From assembly GCF_004000435.1 (NCBI RefSeq), contig NZ_RBVZ01000003.1, forward strand, positions 62,001-126,000: a DNA stretch of 64,000 nucleotides, in the 5' to 3' direction. This DNA comes from Alexandriicola marinus. GTDB lineage: Bacteria; Pseudomonadota; Alphaproteobacteria; Rhodobacterales; Rhodobacteraceae. Shown here piece by piece: positions 17,955 to 26,568 of this stretch. Both the position numbers and the translations under genes were made by a program. How positions within the stretch are numbered: position 1 is the first letter of the stretch; each line of letters begins with the position of its first letter. The notes beneath the pieces are model-generated. The model had not been told where the DNA came from and ran no database searches. It was given only the letters and a program-made list of their open reading frames with translations.

Positions 17955-17982
17955 GGCAGGGCGCCGATGATCGCGCCCTGCC
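17955..17982 (+). repeat. Intercistronic hairpin between binding-protein and permease genes
   Basis: GGCAGGGCGC (17955-17964) and GCGCCCTGCC (17973-17982) form a perfect 10-bp stem with an 8-base loop and no T run. Such hairpins between a binding-protein gene and its permeases often stabilise the upstream mRNA and raise binding-protein output. Confidence 0.8.
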
Positions 17983-18007
17983 ACCCAAGCCGAAGGGAGC
18001 CGCTGCC

Positions 18008-19303
18008 ATGAAAACGCGTCTGCTTGCGTTCGGGTTTCTCTCGCCCGCGCTGATCGCGGTATTCTTCTTCTTCCTTTTGCCGGTGTTGCTGACGGTCGTG
18101 TTCGCCTTCACGAACATGTCCACCTCGACCGGGATCATGGGCGGAGCCTACCAGATCAACGAAACCCAGATGGGAAGCCTTCGGGACACAGAGGTCAGCC
18201 CGGAGTCGATCGAGAAACTCGAAGGCGCGGGATACCTGATCTCCGAAGCAGGCCTTGCCGCGCTGGCCGAAGAGTTCGGCGAAGACACCGCCGAGGAACT
18301 GCGCGACGATTATCTGGGGGAAACCTTTGCGGCACGGCGCGACCTGGAACGGGTTCTGCGCAACCTCGATGATCCGATCCGCAATACCCGCGACAGGAAA
18401 GCAGCCGCAGACCTCTTCGTCTCGACCGTCATCGGCGAGCGGTTCGACACGGCCGAAGATTTCCGGGCGGCGCTTGTCGAGACCGGGATCGACCCGGCGG
18501 ATCACGATCTTCTGACCGAGTTCGCCTATACCGGCTGGACCTGGACGACCGCCAACTTCTCACTGCTGGCAGAGCTTCCCTCGACCATGCGTTACGCATC
18601 GAACACGGCGTTCTACGTGGTCTGCACCCTGACGTTCAACATCCTGTTCGGACTGTTCCTCGCGATCTCGACCTTCTACCTGCCCGGGCGTCTGGCGAAT
18701 ACGTTTCGCGCGATCTGGTTTCTCCCCCGGATTCTGCCGCCGGTTCTGTATGTGCTGATGTGGAACTGGTTCACATGGGATCGCGGTTTCATCGCGACGG
18801 TGGCCGGCTGGTTCGGCGCGCCGCAACAGAACTGGATGCTGCATACCTCGACCCATGCCTGGACGGCGGTGATCCTGATCAACGGGTTCGTCGGGGCCTC
18901 GCTCGGGATGATCCTCTTTTCATCGGCGATCAAGGCGATCCCGACCTCGATGCTCTATGCCTCCGAAGTCGACGGAGCCAATCGCTGGCAGCAGGTGCGC
19001 TATATCATCCTGCCCCAGATGCGCTGGCCGATCCTGTTCATGACGTCCTACCAGACGCTCAGCCTGCTGACGTCGTTTGAATACATCCTGCTGGCAACCG
19101 ACGGCGGACCCGGCCGGTCGACCGAGGTCTGGGCCCTGGCGGCCTATCACACGGCCCTGAACAATTACGGGGGCAACCTTCAGTACGGGCTGGGCGCGGC
19201 CTATGCGCTGGCACTGGTCTTCATCGGGATCGCCCTGTCGATCCTTTACCTGAGGTTCTTCAACTTCAAGGAATTGCTGTCAAAGCCGAGGATCGAACAA
19301 TGA
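18008..19303 (+). CDS. ABC transporter permease with large extracytoplasmic insertion
   Basis: The 431-residue MalF/UgpA-type permease is about 130 residues longer than usual. After the first membrane helix (about residues 11-35) comes a hydrophilic, acidic insertion (about residues 45-180) before the second helix near 197-220. The EAA loop (ASEVDGANRWQQVRYIILPQMRWPI) lies near residue 320. The insertion is probably periplasmic, comparable in idea to the P2 loop of MalF but in a different place. It may contact the binding protein. The stop overlaps the next permease start by 4 bp. Confidence 0.9.
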   Translation: MKTRLLAFGFLSPALIAVFFFFLLPVLLTVVFAFTNMSTSTGIMGGAYQINETQMGSLRDTEVSPESIEKLEGAGYLISEAGLAALAEEFGEDTAEELRDDYLGETFAARRDLERVLRNLDDPIRNTRDRKAAADLFVSTVIGERFDTAEDFRAALVETGIDPADHDLLTEFAYTGWTWTTANFSLLAELPSTMRYASNTAFYVVCTLTFNILFGLFLAISTFYLPGRLANTFRAIWFLPRILPPVLYVLMWNWFTWDRGFIATVAGWFGAPQQNWMLHTSTHAWTAVILINGFVGASLGMILFSSAIKAIPTSMLYASEVDGANRWQQVRYIILPQMRWPILFMTSYQTLSLLTSFEYILLATDGGPGRSTEVWALAAYHTALNNYGGNLQYGLGAAYALALVFIGIALSILYLRFFNFKELLSKPRIEQ

Positions 19304-20127
19304 CCGGCACTCCGCGCATCTGGCCCCTTGTCCTGATCCTGGCGATCTTTTCGACGCCGCTGGTGATCATGTATCTTTACCAGATCATCGACAGTGTCGC
19401 CTCGCCCGATCCGGGCTCGCTCATCCCGGGTGAACTCGATCTGTCGAACTGGCGGTTCCTGTGGGAACGGATCGACTCGGGCCGGCCCACAATCTGGCAG
19501 GTCACCTTCAACACCTTCCTGTTCGCCTCGACCACGGCGTTCCTCGTGACGCTGCTGTCGACCACGGCGGGCTATGCGCTGTCGCGGCTCAATATGCCCG
19601 GCCGGCCCTATTTCCTGGGCGGTCTGATCATCCTGCATGCCTTTCCGACGATCACGCTGATCATCGCGATTTTCATCATCCTGCAGGCGCTGGGGCTGTT
19701 CGATACGCTTCTGGGGATCATCCTCGTGAAGGCGGCTCTGGAACTGCCGTTCGGGGTCTGGATCATGAAGGGCTTCTACGACACCGTCCCGTGGGAGATC
19801 GAGATGGCGGGCGTTCAGGATGGCGCCTCGCGGTTCCGGGTCTGGTGGGAACTGGTGATGCCACAGGTCAAACCGGGTCTCGCGGCACTTCTGATCATCT
19901 CGTTCCTGTCGGGATGGTCGGAATTCGTGCTGCCCCTCGTGCTTGCACCGGGGTCGAGCACGCAGGTCCTGTCGACCTTCATGAACGCAGTGATCCAGGA
20001 TGATGCGACGGCCGATTTCGGGCTCTTCAAGGCGATCGGGATGTATTACTCGATCCCGGTCATTGTCATCTACCTGATCTTCCAGAAACAGCTGATGAAT
20101 ATCTACGGCGGAGGGACAAAGGGCTAA
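19300..20127 (+). CDS. ABC transporter permease (MalG/UgpE type)
   Basis: The 275-residue permease has six hydrophobic segments and an EAA loop (EMAGVQDGASRFRVWWELVMPQVKPGL) near residue 170, typical of carbohydrate-uptake-1 family inner-membrane subunits. It overlaps the upstream permease by 4 bp and the ATPase gene by 1 bp (TAATG), so the three are translationally coupled. Confidence 0.92.
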   Translation: MTGTPRIWPLVLILAIFSTPLVIMYLYQIIDSVASPDPGSLIPGELDLSNWRFLWERIDSGRPTIWQVTFNTFLFASTTAFLVTLLSTTAGYALSRLNMPGRPYFLGGLIILHAFPTITLIIAIFIILQALGLFDTLLGIILVKAALELPFGVWIMKGFYDTVPWEIEMAGVQDGASRFRVWWELVMPQVKPGLAALLIISFLSGWSEFVLPLVLAPGSSTQVLSTFMNAVIQDDATADFGLFKAIGMYYSIPVIVIYLIFQKQLMNIYGGGTKG

Positions 20128-21170
20128 TGGAACTCAGGCTCGAGAAATTCACCAAGGCCTTCGGGCCGGTCACCGTCATCCAAGACATGGACCTGACCGT
20201 GGGCAGCGGCGAGATGATGGCCCTGCTGGGGCCGTCGGGCTGCGGCAAGTCCACGACGCTTTTCGCGATTTGCGGCATCCACAAGATGACGGGCGGGCGG
20301 CTCTACTTCGGGGATCGCGACGTGACGAGCGTTCCGGCGCAGCAGCGATCGGTCGGCGTCGTCTTTCAGAACTATGCGCTTTATCCCCACATGACCGCCG
20401 AGCAGAACATCGGCTTTCCCCTCAAGGTCATGCGCCAGCCCAAGGCCGAGATCGCCAAGGAGGTTCAGCGCCTGGCGGACCTCGTCCAGATCGGCGATCT
20501 TCTGGATCGGCGTCCGGCTCAGCTTTCGGGCGGGCAGCAACAGCGGGTGGCCCTCGCGCGGGCGATGATCCGAAAGCCCGATGTGCTGTTGCTCGATGAA
20601 CCGCTTGCCAACCTCGATGCGAAACTGCGTCTCGAGATGCGGGCGGAGATCCGGCGCATCCAGCGCGAGACCGGGATCACCGCGATCCTCGTGACCCACG
20701 ATCAGGTCGAGGCGATGTCGATGTGCGACCGGATCGCCCTGATGCGGGATGGCAAGATCGTTCAACTCGATACCCCGGAGCGCATGTATGCCGATCCGGC
20801 CTCTCAATTCGTGGCGGGTTTCCTTGGCAACCCGCCGATCTCGTTCCTCCCGGCTCGGGCGGGGGAGCAGCTGGCCATCGGTCAGTCTCAAGTGCTCCCC
20901 CGTCCGGCTGGGCTGGAGGTTCAGGGCGATATCGTGCTGGGCATCCGCCCGGAACACTTCGGGCCACAACACGGGCAGGGGCTTCACGGCGAGGTCATCT
21001 TTGTCGAACCGCAGGGCCGCGAAGAACTGGTCGACGTGCAGCTGGACGGGGGTGGCATCCTGCGCGCCATCCTGCCGACCGGAGATCCGGTCAAGCTGGG
21101 CGATCGCGTGAACTGGGGTGTGTCCGGCGGCAATATCCTCGCCTTTTCCACGGAAGGTGTGCGTCTGTGA
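20127..21170 (+). CDS. ABC transporter ATPase (UgpC/MsmK type)
   Basis: The 347-residue ATPase shows Walker A GPSGCGKST (about residues 36-44), the signature LSGGQQQR near residue 135, Walker B VLLLDEPLANLD, and the H-loop THDQVEA. A C-terminal TOBE-like domain includes the conserved GIRPEHF near residue 272. It powers the two permeases just upstream. Its stop overlaps the GTG start of the phosphodiesterase gene, so uptake and hydrolysis are coupled in expression. Confidence 0.93.
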   Translation: MELRLEKFTKAFGPVTVIQDMDLTVGSGEMMALLGPSGCGKSTTLFAICGIHKMTGGRLYFGDRDVTSVPAQQRSVGVVFQNYALYPHMTAEQNIGFPLKVMRQPKAEIAKEVQRLADLVQIGDLLDRRPAQLSGGQQQRVALARAMIRKPDVLLLDEPLANLDAKLRLEMRAEIRRIQRETGITAILVTHDQVEAMSMCDRIALMRDGKIVQLDTPERMYADPASQFVAGFLGNPPISFLPARAGEQLAIGQSQVLPRPAGLEVQGDIVLGIRPEHFGPQHGQGLHGEVIFVEPQGREELVDVQLDGGGILRAILPTGDPVKLGDRVNWGVSGGNILAFSTEGVRL

Positions 21171-22585
21171 CAAAGGCAGGACTTCCCCCCCGTCCGTGGT
21201 CGATCGCGCATCGCGGTGCATCGGCCTATGCTCCTGCCAATACCATGGCCGCCTTCCGCAAGGCCGCGATGCTGGGGGCCGACATGTGGGAGGTCGATAT
21301 CCGCAGCACGTCGGACGGCATTCCCGTTGTTCACCATGACGCGACCCTTGCGTCGGGCACCGCGCTCAACAGCCTGACGCGCGATGCCCTGCGCGATCAC
21401 ATGCCCGATTGCCCCGATCTGTCCGAAGTGGTTGAACTGGCCGCTGAATTGGGTGCGGGGATCTATGCAGATATCAAGGATGCCGAGGCGGCCCTGCCGA
21501 CGTTGCACCTGCTTCAGGAGGCAGGGATCGAACCCGTGATCATCGGCGCCTTCAACACCGCGATCGTCGACACCCTCCGGGAGGCCGGCAGCCGATATCC
21601 CGTCTCGGCTCTGGTGCCCATCGGGGTCGATCCGCATCAGCACGCGGCCGAGGCCGACGTGATCCACCTCTGCTGGGAACATCTGCCCGCCCCGCAGGAC
21701 ATGCTGACACAGGATTTCTTTGCCCGCGCCTTCGCGGACGGCAAACGCGTCGTCCTGTGGCACGAGGAAGACCCCGACAGGATGGCCGCCATCCGGACCC
21801 GGCCGGTGACGGGGATCTGTTCGGACATGCCCGAACTGGTCAATCCCTTCCGGCCGCCTGCCGATTACCCGTTCGGCGTCGTCTGCCACCGTGGTGCCAA
21901 CCGGATTGCCCCCGAAAACACGCTGCCCGCGCTGGAATGCGCGCTTGCCGCGGGCTTCACGCATATCGAGGTCGATCTGCACATTACCGCCGATGGCGAG
22001 ATCGTCGTGATCCACGACCCCAAGCTGGACCGCACCACCAACGGCACCGGCCCGGTCACGGCCCGGACGCTGGCGGAACTGCGCGCCCTCGATGCCGGGT
22101 CTTGGTTCGATCCCTTCTTCGAAGGCACCCAGATCCCTACGCTGGCCGAGGTTCTCGCCCTTGTCGCGCGTTATGATGCCCGGGCCTATCTCGAGTTCAA
22201 ATCGGCCCCGCCCGCCCCGGTTCTTGCGCAGGTCGAAGCTGCTGGCCTTCTCGACCGTGTGTTCTTCTGGTCGTTCAACCGCGATTTCCTGCATGACTTG
22301 CGACGTCTCAGCGCCAAGGCCCGCATCATGGCCCGGCGCGAAGACTATGGATCGCTTGCCGAAACCTTGTCGGATTACAGCGCCGATATCGTTGAATTCA
22401 GGCCCGATGCCGATGCGCTGGAGATTGCGACTTTGCGGGGGGACGACCTGCTCTCGATGGTGGCCTATATGGGCGACGATCCCGAGGTCTTCGACCGGAT
22501 CCTCGATTTCAGGCCCGACCTGTTCAACCTCAATGAACCGTTCCTCTTTACCCGTCACGCCTTGCGGGCCAGACGCGATGGCTAG
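21167..22585 (+). CDS. Tandem two-domain glycerophosphodiester phosphodiesterase
   Basis: The 472-residue protein contains two complete GDPD domains in tandem. Domain 1 has His15-Arg-Gly, Glu42-x-Asp44 and His57; domain 2 has His241-Arg-Gly, PENT, Glu268-x-Asp270 and His283, with LEFK at 342-345. Domain 1 is more divergent (PANT for PENT, ADIK for LEFK). The enzyme should hydrolyse glycerophosphodiesters to glycerol 3-phosphate plus an alcohol. No signal peptide is present, so it acts on imported substrate. The start is the GTG at 21167, in GTGA overlap with the ATPase stop; the frame from 20723 is a shadow of the ATPase. Single-domain GDPDs are half this length. Confidence 0.9.
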   Translation: MTKAGLPPRPWSIAHRGASAYAPANTMAAFRKAAMLGADMWEVDIRSTSDGIPVVHHDATLASGTALNSLTRDALRDHMPDCPDLSEVVELAAELGAGIYADIKDAEAALPTLHLLQEAGIEPVIIGAFNTAIVDTLREAGSRYPVSALVPIGVDPHQHAAEADVIHLCWEHLPAPQDMLTQDFFARAFADGKRVVLWHEEDPDRMAAIRTRPVTGICSDMPELVNPFRPPADYPFGVVCHRGANRIAPENTLPALECALAAGFTHIEVDLHITADGEIVVIHDPKLDRTTNGTGPVTARTLAELRALDAGSWFDPFFEGTQIPTLAEVLALVARYDARAYLEFKSAPPAPVLAQVEAAGLLDRVFFWSFNRDFLHDLRRLSAKARIMARREDYGSLAETLSDYSADIVEFRPDADALEIATLRGDDLLSMVAYMGDDPEVFDRILDFRPDLFNLNEPFLFTRHALRARRDG

Positions 22586-23597
22586 AGACGTGGAACGCAA
22601 ACCCACCTCCTTCGACGTGGCGAAACTCGCCGGCGTCTCTCGGTCGGCGGTGTCGCGTGCGTTCACACCGGGGGGGCGAATTTCGCCCCAGACGAAGGAA
22701 AAGGTCACGCGGGCCGCGAGCGAGCTGGGATACCGGGTGAATTCGCTGGCCCGAGGATTGCAGCAGGATCATTCGGGCATCGTCGGGCTGGTTGCGTCGC
22801 GTCTGGATACACCGCTGCGGTCGAGCCAGGTCGCACGGCTGAGCGAATTGCTGATCCGCGAAGGATTCAAGCCGATGCTGATCACGGCCGAACGGCCCGA
22901 TCATGTCGGCACGCTGATCGAATCCCTTCTTGGATACAACGTGGCCGGCATGATCTTTACCTCCGACACGCCGCCGCCCGACCTGATCAAGGATTGCGCC
23001 CGCTTCGGGCTTCCGGTCGTGCTGATCAACCGGCCCGGCAATTCCGGCTGGGGTGACCGGGTCGTGGCCGACAACCTGACCGGCGGGTCGATGGCGGCCC
23101 AGTTGCTGATCGATTGCGGGGCGACCCGCCTGGGATGCCTGATGCCGCGCCGGGAAACCTTTTCGGTGTCCGGGCGCGCCCAGGCCTTCGTCGATTACGC
23201 GACCGAACGGGGCCACCCGGTCGAGGTCCTTCTGGCCGACGATCAGGGCTATGCCGATGCCCGCGCCGGCATCGCAAAGGCAGACGCCGATGTTCTGCAT
23301 CGGATCGACGGGCTGTTCTGTTCGACCGATCTGATGGCCCTCGGCGCGCTGGATGCCCTGCGGATCGATCGCGGCATCAAGGTGCCCGAGCAGATGCAGG
23401 TTCTGGGTTTCGACAATATTGAACAGGCCGGCTGGGGGTCTTATGACCTGTCGACCATCAGTCAGGATATCGACGCGCAGGCGGCGACTGTCGTTCGGCT
23501 CCTGATCGAAAGGATGGCTGGCGACGCCTCGTCCAACAAGCTCGAACAGGAGCCCTTGACCGCCATACTTCGGGGGACGACACGACATGCTCGATGA
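22578..23597 (+). CDS. LacI-family transcriptional regulator
   Basis: The 339-residue protein has the LacI headpiece (TSFDVAKLAGVSRSAVSRAFTPGGRISPQTKEKV, about residues 9-42) and a periplasmic-binding-protein-like sensor domain with VLGFDNIEQAGWGSYDLSTI near residue 270. It overlaps the phosphodiesterase stop by 8 bp and lies inside the operon it probably controls through the palindrome at 16546-16559. The longer frame from 22092 lies in another frame of the phosphodiesterase gene and is rejected. Confidence 0.92.
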   Translation: MARDVERKPTSFDVAKLAGVSRSAVSRAFTPGGRISPQTKEKVTRAASELGYRVNSLARGLQQDHSGIVGLVASRLDTPLRSSQVARLSELLIREGFKPMLITAERPDHVGTLIESLLGYNVAGMIFTSDTPPPDLIKDCARFGLPVVLINRPGNSGWGDRVVADNLTGGSMAAQLLIDCGATRLGCLMPRRETFSVSGRAQAFVDYATERGHPVEVLLADDQGYADARAGIAKADADVLHRIDGLFCSTDLMALGALDALRIDRGIKVPEQMQVLGFDNIEQAGWGSYDLSTISQDIDAQAATVVRLLIERMAGDASSNKLEQEPLTAILRGTTRHAR

Positions 23598-24348
23598 TCG
23601 CCTGACCGTCATGCTCGACATGGCGCGCGAGGCAGGCCGCCTTGCACAGAAGATGCGCACCGACCCGGACATCCTTCAGACGCGCGAAAAGGGGCCGATG
23701 GACCTTGTGACCGCCGCCGATCTGGCCGTCGAGGCGCATTTGCGCGATCGCATACAGGCGCTGGAGCCGGATGTCGCGATCCTCGGCGAAGAGGGCGGCC
23801 TGACCGGCTCGGGCGGCGAGACATGGATCCTCGATCCGATCGACGGCACGGTGAATTTCTCCCGTGGGACGCCGAACTGGGCCATTTCCATCGGGACATT
23901 CGACGGCACCGCGCTGACCCACGGGGTCATTCATGCGCCCGATCTCGACATGACCGCCTGGGCGCGGCGAGGGCATGGCAGTTATCTGAACGGTCAGCGG
24001 ATCACCTTCGATCCGGCAATCGTCGATAACCCGATCATGGCGCTGGGATATTCTCCGCGCACGGCGCTCGCGGATTACTTCAACGAGATCGAGGCGTTAT
24101 TGGATGCAGGGATCGAACATCGGCGCTACGGTGCCGCCACGATCTGCTTTCTGGGTGTCTTGGCGGGTTGGTTCGATGCCTTCCACGAAGGCGCGCTCAA
24201 CATATGGGACGCCGCCGCAGGCCTTGTTCTGATCGAAGAGGCCGGAGGCACCGTCTCCCATGACCCGTTCGAGGCCTTTCTGGCGGGGCCCTCGCGGGTG
24301 ACGGCCTGCAACGCGAGGTTTCCGCGCGGGGTTGCCGGGATCACCTGA
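23587..24348 (+). CDS. Inositol monophosphatase family phosphatase
   Basis: The 253-residue protein has the three metal-binding motifs of the family: GEEG (67-70), ILDPIDGT (81-88, Asp83 and Asp86) and NIWDAAAG near residue 207. It should dephosphorylate a small sugar or polyol phosphate such as inositol phosphate, in a Mg2+-dependent way. It overlaps the LacI stop by 11 bp and ends the operon. With the phosphodiesterase it suggests a glycerophosphoinositol-like substrate, although members of this family also act on other phosphates (for example histidinol phosphate or 3'-phosphoadenosine compounds). Confidence 0.88.
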   Translation: MLDDRLTVMLDMAREAGRLAQKMRTDPDILQTREKGPMDLVTAADLAVEAHLRDRIQALEPDVAILGEEGGLTGSGGETWILDPIDGTVNFSRGTPNWAISIGTFDGTALTHGVIHAPDLDMTAWARRGHGSYLNGQRITFDPAIVDNPIMALGYSPRTALADYFNEIEALLDAGIEHRRYGAATICFLGVLAGWFDAFHEGALNIWDAAAGLVLIEEAGGTVSHDPFEAFLAGPSRVTACNARFPRGVAGIT

Positions 24349-24456
24349 TCTGATTGACATGCGCACGCGCCTGGGTGCGAAGTGCGGCGTGCGGATTCGG
24401 TGTCCGGTCCTTTCCGATCGGGCCGGACCACGAGTTATTGGAGGCAAGGGCCAACC

Positions 24457-26115
24457 TTGGAAAGCAGCCCGATCATCTTTGTCCTGAACATCGCGGCGGC
24501 GGCCGCACTTCTGGTGTGGGCGGTCAGGCTTGTGCGCACGGGATTTGAACGCGCGCTGGGTGCGCGGCTGCGGATCTGGCTGCGCCGCTCTACTTCGGGT
24601 CGGATCCGCGCCTCTGCCAGCGGTGCGCTGGTGGCCCTGATCCTGCAAAGCTCGACCGCTGTCGCCGTTCTGATCCGGGGCTTTGCCGCGGGGGGCGGTC
24701 TTGGCGGGCTTGCCAGTCTGACGATGCTTCTTGGGGCCGATGTCGGCTCTGCCTTGGTCGCCATTCTGCTGACCTCGGGGTTGTCGGTCATCGCGCCGCT
24801 GCTGTTGTTGTCGGGCGTGCTGACCTTCCTGCGAAGCACGCGTCGCGGCATTCGCCAGATCGGCCGGGTCCTGATCGGGTTCGCGCTGATCTTTCTCGCG
24901 CTCGACCTGATCCGCGCGGCAAGCCAGCCGATGCTTGAGAACCCCGGCGCGCAGGCCGTGATGGTCTATCTGTCGGGCGATCTTCTGACGGCCTTCGTCG
25001 TCTCCGCGCTTTTTGCGTGGCTCGTTCACTCCAGCGTCGCCGCTGTCCTGCTGTATGCGACGATGGCCGGGCAGGGCGTCTTGCCCCTCGATGCAGCACT
25101 TGCGATGGTGCTGGGCGCCAACCTCGGGGGCTGCCTCATTGCACTCGGGCTGACGGCGGGCGCGGATGTCGTCGTGCGCCGGGCGGTCTGGTCGAACTTC
25201 TGGCTCAGGGGCGGCGGGGCGCTTACTGTTCTGTTCCTGCTTTCAGCGTTGCCGTTTCAGGACTGGTTGCCCGGCGTCAGCCCCGATCAGCAGGCGCTGA
25301 GCCTGCACCTGATCTTCAATGTCCTCGTCCTGATGGTCGGCCTGCCGCTTGCCGGCCCTGCGCTGCGCATCGCGGGGGCGCTTATTCCCGACGCGCCCGA
25401 CACTGCCTCGGCCTCGGCCTACAGCTCCGCGCTCGACCGGGAGGCGCTGTCGCATCCACGGCGGGCGCTGTCCTGTTCGGTGCGCGAACTGGTGCATATG
25501 TGCGGGATCGTCGAGGGGATGTTCCGGCAGTCGATGGCGCTCTTCGCCAGCTATGACGAAGCCGAGGCCGCCGCGATCGCCGAGACAAATCGCAAGGTCG
25601 AACGCATGTCGCTGGACCTGCGGGTCTATCTCGCCGAAATCGGCGAAGGCAAGGACCGCGAAAGGTTCGGGCCACGCGCCTTCGAACTCGCCGGGATCGG
25701 GGCCAACCTCGAGGCGGCGGCAGACGTCATCGCACAGATCATGGTCCGGCAGGCCAAGCGGATGAGCTATGACAACCTGTCCTTTTCCGAAGAGGGCTGG
25801 CGGGAACTGGTCGATTTCCACGATCAGGTCCTGCGCAACCTGCAACAGGCCGTTGCCGTTCTGATGAACGGTGACCCGTCTCTGGCCGAGGCCCTTGTCG
25901 CGGAAAAGGATCGGGTGCGCGAATTGTCGAAGGACCTTGAGGAGCGCCACCTTCAGCGGCTTCAGCAGGGCAACGAGGCGACGATGCTGACAAGCAGCAT
26001 CCATATTGACCTGCTTCGCGCGCTCAAGAGCGTGAACACCTCCTTCGCGATGATCGCCTATCCCGTCTTGCTGGAATCCGGCAAGCTGCGCGAAACCCGG
26101 CTCGACGCCGGCTAG
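24457..26115 (+). CDS. Na+/phosphate cotransporter family protein with PhoU-like domain
   Basis: The roughly 552-residue protein has an N-terminal Na/Pi-cotransporter region with the two characteristic inverted repeats (ALILQSSTAVAVLI near residue 60 and LVHSSVAAVLLYATM near 190; both hold the QSS/HSS motif). A C-terminal cytoplasmic helical PhoU-like domain follows (about residues 330-552). I chose the TTG at 24457 because GGAGG lies 12 bases upstream and the protein then starts at the first membrane helix; the ATG at 24382 would give an uncommon 25-residue charged leader. Uptake of phosphate released by the upstream operon is a possible link, but it is a separate transcript. Confidence 0.85.
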   Translation: MESSPIIFVLNIAAAAALLVWAVRLVRTGFERALGARLRIWLRRSTSGRIRASASGALVALILQSSTAVAVLIRGFAAGGGLGGLASLTMLLGADVGSALVAILLTSGLSVIAPLLLLSGVLTFLRSTRRGIRQIGRVLIGFALIFLALDLIRAASQPMLENPGAQAVMVYLSGDLLTAFVVSALFAWLVHSSVAAVLLYATMAGQGVLPLDAALAMVLGANLGGCLIALGLTAGADVVVRRAVWSNFWLRGGGALTVLFLLSALPFQDWLPGVSPDQQALSLHLIFNVLVLMVGLPLAGPALRIAGALIPDAPDTASASAYSSALDREALSHPRRALSCSVRELVHMCGIVEGMFRQSMALFASYDEAEAAAIAETNRKVERMSLDLRVYLAEIGEGKDRERFGPRAFELAGIGANLEAAADVIAQIMVRQAKRMSYDNLSFSEEGWRELVDFHDQVLRNLQQAVAVLMNGDPSLAEALVAEKDRVRELSKDLEERHLQRLQQGNEATMLTSSIHIDLLRALKSVNTSFAMIAYPVLLESGKLRETRLDAG

Positions 26116-26133
26116 CGGCTGGGCCTCGGGCAG

Positions 26134-26166
26134 CAAGGTCGACCGCCTTGCGCGCGGTCGACCTTG
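26134..26166. terminator. Bidirectional hairpin terminator between convergent genes
   Basis: CAAGGTCGACCGC (26134-26146) and GCGGTCGACCTTG (26154-26166) form a perfect 13-bp stem with a 7-base loop. It lies between the convergent cotransporter and DUF5368 genes. T runs are short on both sides. Confidence 0.8.
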
Positions 26167-26203
26167 ATCGTTTGTGGCTGCGGTTTGCTGGCGGCTTGTC
26201 AGC

Positions 26204-26557
26204 CTAGTCGGCCGACGGGCGCGAAATCAGCGATTGCACCGTATAGACGAGGATTGCCGTGCCGATGGCCCCCGCCGCTGCGATCCCGAGAAAGACTATC
26301 ACGTCGACCGGGCCGCCGAGGTCGGACAGGCGCGAATGCGTGATTGCGAGCACGAACCAGACTGCCGCGATCGCGCCCACCGGCATCGAAAGCTGGGCCA
26401 GAAGGAACTTCCGCCAGCTTATCTGGCGGTCCCGGATCAACACAAAGACATAGGCGAGGGTCACGATCACCGCCAAGACCGCCATTCCCCAGAAAAGCCA
26501 TGCGCCGAAGATTTCCTCGAACACTGCGATAAGCGTGCCAAGTGTCAGGTCTTTCAT
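26204..26557 (-). CDS. DUF5368-like small membrane protein
   Basis: The 117-residue protein starts MKDLTLGTLIAVFEEIFG and has three hydrophobic segments (about residues 15-40, 55-75 and 85-107). I recognise it as DUF5368-like, a family of unknown function seen near sulfide:quinone-reductase-like flavoproteins. It lies 11 bases downstream of such a gene on the same strand and probably anchors or partners it in the membrane. Confidence 0.75.
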   Translation of the reverse strand: MKDLTLGTLIAVFEEIFGAWLFWGMAVLAVIVTLAYVFVLIRDRQISWRKFLLAQLSMPVGAIAAVWFVLAITHSRLSDLGGPVDVIVFLGIAAAGAIGTAILVYTVQSLISRPSAD

Positions 26558-26568
26558 GATGTTTCTCC

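Noticed and set aside
16454-18505. Long open frame on the minus strand (683 codons) opposite the binding-protein and permease genes
   Set aside because: It is an antisense shadow in high-GC DNA. Its translation has no domain pattern, while the plus strand encodes clear transporter proteins.
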